A program made the translations under genes and the position numbers. The notes below the pieces were generated by a model. The model saw only the letters and a list, made by a program, of their open reading frames with translations. It was not told the origin of the DNA and made no database searches. Positions 46,207 through 55,590 of a DNA stretch of 64,000 nt are shown piece after piece. This DNA comes from Pezicula radicicola (taxonomy: Eukaryota > Ascomycota > Leotiomycetes > Helotiales > Dermateaceae): NCBI GenBank assembly GCA_003008705.1, contig PDUO01000051.1:63198-127197 (forward strand), written 5' to 3'. Every line of letters begins with the position of its first letter. Position 1 is the first letter of the stretch.

Positions 46207-46977
46207 TTGTCAAGCAACGAGCCGCGTGTTTGTAGAGCTTCAAGTCAACACGTCTCCTTTTACCGTTCGGACGACTACGATCCTTCAGCACCCTCGTCAG
46301 AGAACTTCGAGTATTTCTACTGTAGTGGGTGTGTGAGCGACGACGCGCGCGAGTCTTGTAGTGCGCGCGAAAGTTTCCCACCACTCGCTACTTTCTCGTT
46401 TTTATCGGAGAATGAGAGTGCCGACAGTGTCCATTCAGGATTAGGAGTTTCTTTTAGTGCTCAGCAAGACAATTTCTCGGGTTACGGCCGCTTTGACGCC
46501 CACAACCTCCCTCACTCTCCTATACCAGATTCTGCCCACCCTTGGGAAGAAACCCAGCAGCAATCCTACGACTCAACCTTGGTCGAAACAACAGCAGAAA
46601 TCCAGCAGCAGTCCTACGACTCNACCTNGGTCGAAACAACAGCAGAAATCCANCANCAGTCCTACGACTCNACCTNGGTCGAAACAACAGCAGAAATCCA
46701 NCANCAGTCCTACGACTCGACCTTGGTCGAAACAACAGCAGGCTCTCAAGACGATAGCACCTCTCGCCACCGTTGTGATATTTGCAACAAGAGCTTCGCT
46801 GGCAACAACGGCTTAAAGCGTCATGTCGAAACCATGCATGAATATGGCAAGGTCTACTGGGTTTGTACTGTCAAGAGTTGTGGCAAATATGATAGACCAG
46901 TCTTTAGGAAGGATAATTTCAAGCGGCACTGCAAGAAGAAACACCCTACGGTGAATCTCAAACAGTTTGGTCTCTAA
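46207..46977 (+). CDS. C2H2 zinc-finger protein with 48-bp coding repeats
   Basis: The frame runs to TAA at 46977. Residues about 190-256 hold a classical finger (HRCDICNKSFAGNNGLKRH, C-X2-C-X12-H-X4-H) followed by a second, longer finger (VCTVKSCG ... FKRHCKKKH). This suggests a DNA-binding protein. Before the fingers are four copies of a 16-residue unit (QQQSYDSTLVETTAEI). No in-frame ATG exists before the fingers, and a TGA closes the frame just upstream of 46207. The start must therefore come from an upstream exon that I could not place, or the gene is 5'-damaged. Ambiguous bases inside the repeats make the copy number uncertain. Confidence 0.6.
   Translation: MSSNEPRVCRASSQHVSFYRSDDYDPSAPSSENFEYFYCSGCVSDDARESCSARESFPPLATFSFLSENESADSVHSGLGVSFSAQQDNFSGYGRFDAHNLPHSPIPDSAHPWEETQQQSYDSTLVETTAEIQQQSYDXTXVETTAEIXXQSYDXTXVETTAEIXXQSYDSTLVETTAGSQDDSTSRHRCDICNKSFAGNNGLKRHVETMHEYGKVYWVCTVKSCGKYDRPVFRKDNFKRHCKKKHPTVNLKQFGL
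46555..46740 (+). repeat. 48-bp coding minisatellite containing ambiguous bases
   Basis: About four units of CAGCAG(C/T)CCTACGACTC.ACCT.GGTCGAAACAACAGCAGAAATC-type sequence. N occurs at 46623, 46628, 46653, 46656, 46671, 46676, 46701 and 46704, the same unit positions each time. This indicates a mixed or collapsed assembly of near-identical repeats. Confidence 0.9.
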
Positions 46978-47562
46978 ATATGCACGCGTCTGCGTCTCTT
47001 TTGGCTGGGAAGCCATCGTATAAGACCCCTCAGGATCGAAGGTCTTTGCAATGTCTTGTCATCGCGCTAGAGGAGGTAGATCGTCATTGCAGATCATTAC
47101 GTGTAGTGTATCTCCAAATCATCTAGTCCAAGACTGATGATCCCCAGATCCACGAAACGCAACGACTGTATTTTATTTACAGACCAATGATAAGATATAA
47201 CTACGTGTTGCAATATCTCGAGTTCCTCTTTGATATGTCCATTCGCCCGAGCATATCGGACGAATGCATGTTGTGACGATCGATTTGACGATTTATCAAG
47301 GTGTGCGCCATACAGTTCAAGCATTTCCTTCATATATTTCTGAAGTGAGAGTCGGTGGTTTAGCTATAATAGCAAATATATGATAAAAACTATGACAATG
47401 GAGCTGCGGTGGCTACAGTACTATACTAGATAAATGAGTTAAAATTAACAATTATTGTCTGCTCGAATTGTGACGGTCACATGCCTTTGGGATTCGAAAG
47501 GACCACAGGGACCCTCTTTCCTGCTCCTTATGTTCTTAATATCCTTCGTTCAAGGCCTATTA
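46978..47562. other. Intergenic, no gene recognised
   Basis: No supported gene. The minus-strand frame 47097-47333 has no recognisable motif. Confidence 0.35.
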
Positions 47563-47697
47563 GTATTACTATAATCAGACTCATATTCGTTCCCTTGCGT
47601 CTCAGAGCAGTAGTGATGCTAGTGCCATAACAGTATTATAATCAGACTTATATTTGTCCTTATGTGTCTCAGAGAGGTAGTGATACTAGTGTCATAA
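47563..47697. repeat. Two tandem copies of a 65-68-bp unit
   Basis: 47563-47630 and 47633-47697 align along their whole length (ATAATCAGACT ... TCTCAGAG ... GTAGTGAT). Most differences are C/T or G/A, as after RIP or simple deamination of one copy. Confidence 0.7.
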
Positions 47698-49009
47698 TAA
47701 AGATCATTAAATGATGTAAATTGATTTACTTAGCGGGTAACATTAGGAGGACTTTATGAAGTCGGGTGCAAGATTTAGGGGTTTTCCCGGATTATACGAA
47801 ATCTTGCAAAGAAACATACACGACCGCCATGGCAGCTCTACTTCAGCAAGGTCATATCTCATTGCTCTCGCTCTGTCAGATCCCTAAACTTCAGCCTGAC
47901 TTACCATCCTAGGTTCTAGATTGGTATCAATCCACGACAGATATATTACTCTTAAGAAATACTTTAAGAGCACACTATTGTTGGCTACATTGTTGTAAAT
48001 CTCGGAGCTTTAGTAATTATTTTGAAGTTCAGCCTACCGAAGCGGTATACGAGAAGATGCAAGGTTCGAATACCAGAGCCGGCAGACTAGCCAAAAAGCC
48101 GAAGCTTATAGATGATGAATGCCTCGTTGATACTCTGCACACGGATGGGCCTACCCTCTACTGATCGGGGAGCTGTTTTGGGAGCAGTCCGAGAATTAAC
48201 AAGCGTTAGCAGAGGACCATTTGGATGATATCTCGAAATTGTGCTCTAACTTCGTGATCGACTTGTTCCGTGACATATGCCCCGTAGATGTCATGAGACA
48301 TAACAGGTCTTTCTAAAAACTAGAACCTGGTCGGTTACACTTAGCTGGTAACATTAGGAGGCGAAAGATGAGCACGGGGCGATCGTGAGCGGACACGACG
48401 CGGCGGAGTATTGGGAATCCATTCAACGCGTTTAAATGGCAGGGTTTTGGACGTGGTAATACTGCTGCTAGCGTGGACAAGATTCAGAAGTGGTACTTTC
48501 TTTTATCTAGTCCCCTCCGGTTCTTCTAATGTTGTATCTGGTAGCCGACTTCTTGTTCCGTCTATTACAAAACCCCCAAAACCACCCTGCCACTTACAAT
48601 AAATTAGTACCAGTCATGCAACCATTTCTCCAAACGGCCTTGTCAACTCCTGCGTCCACCCCTTGCGATCAGGCTCCTACCTCCTCTCTCTACGTAGTAT
48701 TTTACACCAGAAGGTCCTGGTTCTGATGGCCGGGCTGATCAACACGAGAACAGCATTGCTGAATCTCACGAGCGAAGTACACTACCCGTTTATAATCCGT
48801 ACGCTGTTGGCTACTGGTAAGCTCGCGGGATCGAGGCGTGGAGCCTTTTCAAGATTATTTGCTAATACAAGTGCAATCCGCTCTGTTAGTGCACGAATCG
48901 TGGCCATGCCTATCGTGCTACTATGTTCTGGCGGCTAAATTCCCATTTTGATGTTAGTCGCACAATGTAGCAACAACGACGGCATGATACTCACGGTATT
49001 ATTAGCATT
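47698..49009. other. Region without intact genes, with a 20-bp direct repeat
   Basis: TAGCGGGTAACATTAGGAGG at 47731-47750 recurs at 48342-48361 with one mismatch, 611 bp apart. The DNA between has no intact frame. It may be a decayed element or a duplication edge. Nothing else is supported up to 49009. Confidence 0.35.
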
Positions 49010-49195
49010 CAACGAACCTAAAATAGATAGTAATAGACATATTACTAGCTTTTATTTAAAAAGATAATAGTTATCTCGTAAACTTAGATGATTCTAATTT
49101 AAATACTAAAGATACTCTTTAAGGCTAAAAATAATCTATTTAAACTAATATAATAAATAATTAACGAGCATTTAATCTAACGAACAATCTCAAAA
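49010..49195. repeat. AT-rich block (probable RIP-degraded repeat)
   Basis: Short island of extreme AT content with stops in all frames, next to the broken DUF3723 gene. Confidence 0.5.
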
Positions 49196-49257
49196 TGCCT
49201 GCGAATGTATCATCTATCTTGTCTTTCTATAGAAATCCCCTCCCATATATACTCGCT

Positions 49258-50395
49258 CTACAGGATATTACTAGAAGAACTCTGCGGTCTAGTATCTGAT
49301 TTGGATAACAGTTGAGAGACAGAAGCCTCTAGCTCTCTATTGATGTCGATCTCCCTCTCCGGAATCAAAAGCAGTATGTTGCTTCCGTTGGCGACCGCAG
49401 CTTGAAAACACATTTGCGGGGTCAAAATATTCAAGTCAGTATCATATACCCTTATCTGTTCCTTCTTCTTCATATACTCGTCCGCTCGCTGGAGTCCAGC
49501 TTTGGCGAGCAGGTCTTTGCTCTTCTTCTTCGCGTCCGGCGGCATGTCCTGGTAATCCTGCATCACAAAGACCCTATAAGTGCTAGTATCCCAAGTCGAA
49601 GCGATCCGCGGCTCGCCCTGATCTGTCCACGAAGGTGGACTCGGCAACGTGTTAGTCGCCTACCTTGTCCGCATAAGGGTTAGGGTTAGGAACTTCCGCT
49701 CTAGGGCCATGCGGACTGTGTCTCTGCGCGACAGCTTCACCAGCCGCTTCAGACAGTCGGCACCCGCGCGGAGGTACTTGAGATCCTCAAAGAAGGGTGA
49801 AGAGCGAAGGGATAAGGCAGTCGATAGAGCGCAACTTACTCTAGATCGCTTCACGCTCCTCTTGGCTGAACAAGCCGCAGATCTAGCCACTCAACACTTG
49901 CCCTTGTAAGACTCGGGCGTCTAGCTTGGAGTACCTGGGAGCCTTGAGTTCGAATTCTTTAACGGTGACCTGATCTACCCTCTGAAGGGCGGTCTCGTCC
50001 CCACGGAGCACCCTATCGAAGATCCTGTGGAGGGTCTTCCTGATATACTCGAGATAGTGCAAAGCCTCCTATACCTAGTGTGAGCAAGTGAAGTTCCAAA
50101 CGAGAGTAGACCTACCTCGTCGCACTTCATGTCACGCATCTTATGCAGCGTGCTGATCCTTATGCCATCCCACAACCCGAGGATATCCAACAGCTTGTCA
50201 AACGCGGCGACGAACTCTCCGTCCCCGTAGTCGCAGAGCTGTCGAAGACCCCGCCGCCCGTGGTTGGACAGGAAGGCCTCCCACCGCTTCTTAAAGCGGA
50301 CGTTGCCATCTCGCTCATATTGCTGGACCTTGTGATATATCTCGCCATCGGACGGTTTCTCCTCGTTCGAATATTCTTCGACCAAGGTCGTTCTA
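49258..50395 (-). pseudogene. DUF3723-family gene, broken by stops, a frameshift and a telomere-like insertion
   Basis: The minus-strand reading KPSDGEIYHKVQQYE, FKKRWEAFLSNHGRRGLRQL, DKLLDILGLWDGIRISTLHK and, after an intron, EALHYLEYIRKTLHRIF follows the start of fungal DUF3723 proteins. It goes on to LSG, TAG at 49883-49885 (Gln expected), then a second TAG at 49841-49843 (Trp expected), IPSLFT, a frameshift, then FFEDLKYLRAGADCLKRLV. At 49676-49690 AGGGTTAGGGTTAGG is read as LTLTL. Later segments (LLAKAGLQRADEYMKKKEQ) still look family-like, and the final part is lost. The family's function is unknown; members are numerous and often near repeats. Confidence 0.65.
49676..49690. repeat. Short interstitial telomere-like motif (TTAGGG)n
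   Basis: AGGGTTAGGGTTAGG, two and a half units of the TTAGGG telomere repeat used by most filamentous ascomycetes, inside the DUF3723 pseudogene. It is short enough that chance cannot be excluded. Confidence 0.6.
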
Positions 50396-51495
50396 AGCTC
50401 CGGGTTGGCGTCTAGGGTTGGTTAGCAAGTTTCGCTCTTGCGTCTGTAGGATATGTTTTTACCTACGAGATATAGGTCAACCGTCCACTATGCATTTGTC
50501 GGAGGTAGGATCTCTCGCGCGGCCTGAATGCGATGTCCTCTGTGGAGGTATGTAAGGTAGTAACCTGCGGCAAATTTCAGCACGGGAGGATCGTTGTCGG
50601 GGTCACCTCCACAGCATCCTTTTTTATGAGGGCGGTGTGGTTATGCAGCTGATAAAGGATGATTTCGAGGGAAAAGGAAACTAACATGCTCTAGCTTTGT
50701 CGCTCAATTATAAACAACCTCCATGCGTATACCGTACGCGCCTTAAAGTATGAAGAATCCTATACATTCTCCCTACTACAATGTACTAGGCCAAACACCG
50801 AAACGCCCTTGGAGCATATGACACTGCCGGGTCAGAGCCGCACCTTTATTAAAGATTCGAGAATATCGTGGTATACTCTTGGAAGCATATAAAAGGGACA
50901 GGTTCAAGACTTGCGAACACGCCTCCGCAGAAACAAGTCGGAGTAATGTTGGAATAATAGCAGGTAATATCTGCAGTGACTGGTTTCGCTCCAAATAAAA
51001 GCCACTTCAAAAGGTGCTCGTAGATATGGCGGGGCGAAGATATTAGAACAGGTGGAGCAGTCTCGGAGTCTAGCTGAGCTGCCTTAGAAGGGCTAGACAG
51101 TAATATAGGCGATCGTGGGGTATAATAACTGCTAGCATCCTATATACGCTAGAGGATCTGAAAGTCTATCGCGCAGTTGTGTGATGTCTGGGTATCCATC
51201 TAGAGCCGCCTGAAACGATAGAGGACTACCATTGGATGACCTTATTATGGTAGAGGCTGTTTGGTTATTTGGGATAACAATTATCCGAAACGTTTTTGCC
51301 ATCTACTTCGCAGCCTTTTTTTTTGAGCTCTTTCCCCCTAAGCCTTTTATCAATGTAATAACCTTCGTTTACTTTTCCTGCATCTCTAGGCAATTCCAAC
51401 CATGCTTGGAAGCCATTCTGCACAAATATTTCTTCGTTCCATCGTTGTAGAACCAACCTCCTTCTTGTAGGCGCAGCTACTAATAGACTTTAAAT
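50396..51495. other. Intergenic, decayed sequence
   Basis: No intact gene. A faint ankyrin-like reading (GSPLSFQAALDGYPDITQL) on the minus strand near 51170-51235 is too short to call. Confidence 0.3.
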
Positions 51496-51572
51496 TTAAA
51501 CGAGAACGCAAACGAGAACGATAAACGAGAACGATAAACGCAAACGCAAACGCAAACGAGAACGTAACGAGA
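51496..51572. repeat. Minisatellite of AACGAG/AACGCA/AACGATA units
   Basis: About 12 head-to-tail units of 6-7 bp built on AACG, with the ending GAG, CAA or ATA varying between units. Non-coding. Confidence 0.85.
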
Positions 51573-51989
51573 TAGTCAGTCACATCACACATAAGACGCT
51601 ATAACCTTGGCGATCTGTCTTATGAGGTCGAGATTTACTGATGTTCAATGCGGGGAAGATTGACTCTCATACTATACCCCCCCTAAATAAATGTTATTCG
51701 GTGGGCGGGTGGAACTAGCTGTTAGGGGGTTCTAACAAATTGAAGATACTGCTTTCGTGGCCTATTAGCAGGCAGACAGGCCACTCGAACCTTCTACCCA
51801 CGCCCTGGTTTTTACAACAAACTAGATTTTGGCCTGTGCAACAAGGTGGGCAAGGGCTTCTCAGGGGGCTAGTAGAATTCTTTAGAGGAATCTGTCAGGC
51901 GGTTACTTCAGCAGCCGTGCCCTTGACCGCAGGTTGTGCAGTGCCCAGCAAAGCTACAAGGCTAGATGCACAGTATACCAAGACAAAAT
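51573..51989. other. Intergenic, no gene recognised
   Basis: No supported gene. A plus-strand frame at 51740-52003 runs into the inverted-repeat element and has no motif. Confidence 0.35.
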
Positions 51990-52140
51990 ATACTTCGTAC
52001 TAGCCCAAATAGTTGTAAAACTAGTCTAAGCGTAACTAGCTAGATATAGCAAAAACTGGGACTTCCTCGTCGAGTGATTGGTTAATTACCCTTGATACGC
52101 TCAGATAGGAATAACATTTATTTGGGCCAGTACGAAGTAT
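51990..52140. mobile_element. 151-bp element with 22-bp terminal inverted repeats (MITE-like)
   Basis: ATACTTCGTACTAGCCCAAATA at 51990-52011 is matched inverted at 52119-52140 with one mismatch. The inside has no coding capacity. TA lies at the left edge but TG at the right, so a TA duplication is possible but not clean. It probably represents a miniature DNA transposon. Confidence 0.75.
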
Positions 52141-52519
52141 GTCTCCTATCTTGAATTATTTCGATGGCATACGTATTCGTTCAAGAGAAGTACGTATAAT
52201 CCCCTCGTTCCCGTTTAATCTGCCTAGATTTCTAAGCCTCGCATCACTCTCGCACGCCAGCCACATATCAATACTCACATAGCCTTCTCATTTCAAGGAG
52301 CAACGAATGTTTCTTGTTTGCTGCGCACCTGCCTGCCCGCAAGATACAAAAAGGACTTATTCTACTTACTTTATATTCCAGTCGTTCGCATTTCTTCACA
52401 AGCATCAAAATTCTTTGTCTTCACAGATCTCGGTGCGTCACCATCATAAGGGGAAGGTTTCTGTTCAAAATTTCCGCTGCTTATTTAAAACATCTTTCTC
52501 TCTCACTACTTTGTGAGAT
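52141..52519. promoter_or_regulatory. Upstream region of the RTA1-family gene
   Basis: Intergenic DNA with CT-rich tracts just before the start codon, as usual in fungal promoters. No specific site was identified. Confidence 0.35.
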
Positions 52520-53505
52520 ATGGCAGGGGACGATGAAAATCACTGGAACTACATCCCCTCTGTCCCTGCAGCCATCATTTCGACCGTGATCTTCGCCGGT
52601 TTGACCCTCCTCCATTCAGTTCGATTGTACAAAACTCGAACTTGGTTTGGCTTGCCTTTCATCATAGGAGGTATCTGTAAGTTTACAAGCTCGCACACCC
52701 TCAATGCCTTCACTAACTCTCTCTATAGTTGAAACCATCGGATATGGAGCACGGGCAGCAGGTAAATCCGACTTGACCTCCCTGACACCCTACATCATCC
52801 AGGCGCTTTTAATTCTCTTGGCTCCAATTCTCTTCGCTGCATCGGTTTACATGATTCTCAGCCGCCTAATCCGGGCAACAGCCGCCGAGGAATATGCCAT
52901 TATCCGCGTCAATTGGCTTACAAAGATTTTTGTTGGTGGGGATATCTTTTGTTTCTTGGTGCAAGCTCTAGGTGCTGGAATACTTTCTAGCGCCGACAGC
53001 GTAAAAAGTAAGGACAGGGGCCAGAATATCATCCTGGCTGGTCTTGTCTTTCAAATTGTCATATTCGGATTTTTCCTTGTGGTGGCTCTGATATACCATA
53101 AACGCCTCCGCGCTCGGCCAACCGAAAAGTCTTTGGCCATAGCGATACCCTGGGAACGATTTATGGCTATGCTATACACTGTTAGTGCCCTCATCACTAT
53201 ACGCAATCTCTTCCGTGTTATCGAATACGCAATGGGCGGTAAGTGTTCCTCGGAAGCCACATTATATTAGAATTTTTATGGTTATCGATACTGATTATTA
53301 CTTAGATGACGGTTACCTCCTCCAAAAAGAATGGCCAATATACGTCTTTGATGCGCTCCTTATGGCATTAGTACTGTGTATCTGCCAATCGTGGTATGTG
53401 GGTAAGATGGATGCCCCATCACCTAATATCGACCTCGAGTCGGTCCGTGGAGGTCTTCGTGGCAAGCACCAACACAACAATATTGAGCAACCTCAAGCAC
53501 CTTGA
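52520..53505 (+). CDS. RTA1-family seven-helix membrane protein
   Basis: Three exons, with introns at about 52673-52727 and 53239-53305, both joined in phase, give about 285 aa. The order of motifs fits the RTA1 family of lipid-translocating or drug-resistance proteins: NYIPSVPAAIISTVIFAGLT, IGGIFETIGYGAR, LLAPILFAASVYMILSRLI, IFVGGDIFCFLVQALGAGI, LAGLVFQIVIFGFFLVVAL, IRNLFRVIEYAMG and a final helix (YVFDALLMALVLCIC). Yeast relatives affect resistance to aminocholesterol and lipid asymmetry. The local substrate is unknown. No damage is seen. Confidence 0.9.
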
Positions 53506-54068
53506 ATAGCACTGTGTCGAGACCCACATAGTCGACAATGACACAAGAGGAGACTTAGATTGAAACTTTAGTTAATGTGGTTAAAATCAATTGACCGAGA
53601 AATTTGTTTCGACCCTTCTCTTACAAGAAGGGTGTTTGTTTTTTTACATAGATCGTCTGCGTTACATTTAGCATTGAGTCATATAGGAAGGCTCTTTTGT
53701 TTTTATATTTTGATGCCCGAGTATGTTAGTAAGCTACAAGATACTAGGTAGTGTCAAGTTTAATAAAAGCCACATAAGCTTGCCACAATTAGCCCTACCA
53801 TGTCTTCTCCACTTGTAGCACACTAGGCAGTGGGTTTTGTAGAATGTAGTACTAAGCTAATATATACTTCTGGTTCGAACCCTAAAACTCTCGGGATATT
53901 TAGCAGTTTGCACGGCATCTGCTCTACTTTGATTATATTGTTGGATCAATAGATGAAACAGAAATCTCGAGGTTGTCGAATATTTGTGCTTATGCCCTGG
54001 GAGCCAATAGTTAAGGAAACGGTTCACTAAAGGATTAAAGGACCTTACCACTGCTCTTGAGCCTATTT
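53506..54068. other. Intergenic, no gene recognised
   Basis: 3' flank of the RTA1 gene. A minus-strand frame at 53857-54051 shows no family motif. Confidence 0.4.
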
Positions 54069-54545
54069 TTAAAGCTTAGCCGGAATCCAGGAATCAATCA
54101 AAGTATCCCCCTTACTAGTAAGACCGAATCCGATACCAAATTGCAAGGAAGCCCCAACAACTTTGTCAATCCCGCGAGATTGTTCTTGAAATATCAAATC
54201 GATTATCTCAGGAGACAGTAGCCGATGCCCATTTACACTGCCACTGAGGGTAATTGCAGAAAGGATGCGAGCCAAACCTCGAGCATTGGTGTGACCATTC
54301 GCAGGTCCGAGCTCAGCTTCCTTCCTCTCTCGCGCCAATCTAAAAGTCAGCATTAAAAGGCTTCTCTATTTCTTCATGGACAAAATGCTTCAGCGTCTTT
54401 CCTGTGGTTCGACGAACCAACTCTCCTACGAGGAACCCAAAGGTGAGAGAATGGTACCCGGATCCGGTACCTGGTGTCCAACATAGACTCTGATTTGCTA
54501 ATTTTGCGATGGCCTTCTCGAAATCAAACACGTCCGCGACAGTCA
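54069..54545 (-). pseudogene. Beta-lactamase-like serine hydrolase remnant
   Basis: Two minus-strand pieces. 54545-54340 reads WTPGTGSGYHSLTFGFLVGE then LVRRTTGK, which is the region around the Tyr motif of class C beta-lactamase/EstB-like hydrolases. 54350-54069 reads ARGLARILSAITLSGSVNG and LLSPEIIDLIFQEQSRGID. The N-terminal third with the SxxK nucleophile is absent, about 60 residues between the pieces are missing, and the C-terminus is cut. It is a relic of an enzyme that would hydrolyse esters or lactones. Confidence 0.65.
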
Positions 54546-54757
54546 TTGGTTTGTGTCAGGCATAATACCCGAAGGTCCAGAACTAGGATTAGTGTTGTCT
54601 ACACGTCACGATAAGCTCATACCTGCATTACAGTTCTAAGACATTCTATTGAATTTGCTTAAGCTTCTTGAATAAATAGAGATTATTAATGGCATGCCGA
54701 AGATGTTATCAGTTGGTGGTTTTTAGGCTGACAAACTCTTAACTATCCCCGATCTGT
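54546..54757. other. Spacer
   Basis: Decayed DNA between the hydrolase remnant and the inverted-repeat element; nothing recognised. Confidence 0.35.
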
Positions 54758-55341
54758 TACAACGCACTCGCTAATATTCGTATTTGTCAATGCGAAGCAC
54801 CTAATTGATCAATAAGACGTCTTATTGACTAATATACTAGCGAATACGAATAAGACGTCTTATTAGTTAATGCGAGTTTATAAGGATATAATATATATAT
54901 AACTAATAGAGATTATAAAATCAAACCTAATACCTTTTAGATAGGCCTTTATTTAGCTTAGTTACCTCTACTACTACTTATATCAAAGAATAGTAAGTAG
55001 TAAGACAATAGAGAGTTCAGCTATAGGCTAAGTTATAGAGGGGGAATTGCTTATTAAATAGGCTTAAATCTATTACTTAAAAATATATAAAAGTAAGGAT
55101 ATAAGTAAGGATTAGATATATAAGTATTAGAGTAAGGTAAATATTAATATAGAGGCAATAGATTATTATCTTAATATAAGGGTAGAAAATGAGGATATAT
55201 TAATTATCGATTTAATATAAGGTAACCCGTTAGAATATTGATTTACCGTATTGATCAATATTTACTGTATTCGCATTCGGGGTTCTTATTAGTCAATAGG
55301 ACGTCGTGTTGACTAATACGAAGATTGGCGAGCGCGTCGTA
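54758..55341. mobile_element. 584-bp element with 33-bp terminal inverted repeats and TA ends (Tc1/mariner-like MITE)
   Basis: Left TIR 54758-54790 and right TIR 55309-55341 are inverted copies (TACRACGCRCTCGCYAAT.TTCGTATT.GTCAA). Four of the six differences are transitions. TA stands at both outer ends, fitting the TA target duplication of Tc1/mariner/Fot1 elements. Inside, the perfect 16-bp palindrome AATAAGACGTCTTATT occurs at 54811-54826 and 54849-54864, and a decayed copy lies near 55293. The centre is AT-rich without coding. Confidence 0.8.
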
Positions 55342-55590
55342 ATATATCTTCCGCCTCTACTGCCGTGATTTATGCCGCCTTCCGCTTAACTCTAGAACAG
55401 ATTATGATGACAAACTTCCTTGGATTTTAAATCAACCTGAAGGAGAAACGATGCTTCCTAAAAGGCCAACTCACGTTGTCCTCCAGGGAACAATTGGAAA
55501 ACTTGAACTTTCTCTATCCCTCATTTTGTGTTTTCATACATACATATCTCCTCAATCTACATTGCATAACAACCCTCGTTTAGCCTCATC
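55342..55590. promoter_or_regulatory. Upstream region of the epimerase-like gene
   Basis: Short promoter interval with a CT-rich leader before ATG 55591. The inverted-repeat element lies only 250 bp from the start codon and could influence transcription. Confidence 0.4.

Noticed and set aside
46112..46336. Alternative start frame for the C2H2 protein
   Set aside because: It begins with GTG, is in another frame, and cannot be joined in phase to the zinc-finger frame by any clear intron.
48055..48080. T-loop-like GGTTCGAATACC suggesting a tRNA
   Set aside because: No matching D-arm, anticodon arm or acceptor stem could be folded around it.
53868..53885. GGTTCGAACC suggesting a tRNA on either strand
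   Set aside because: The palindrome is short and no cloverleaf forms on either strand.
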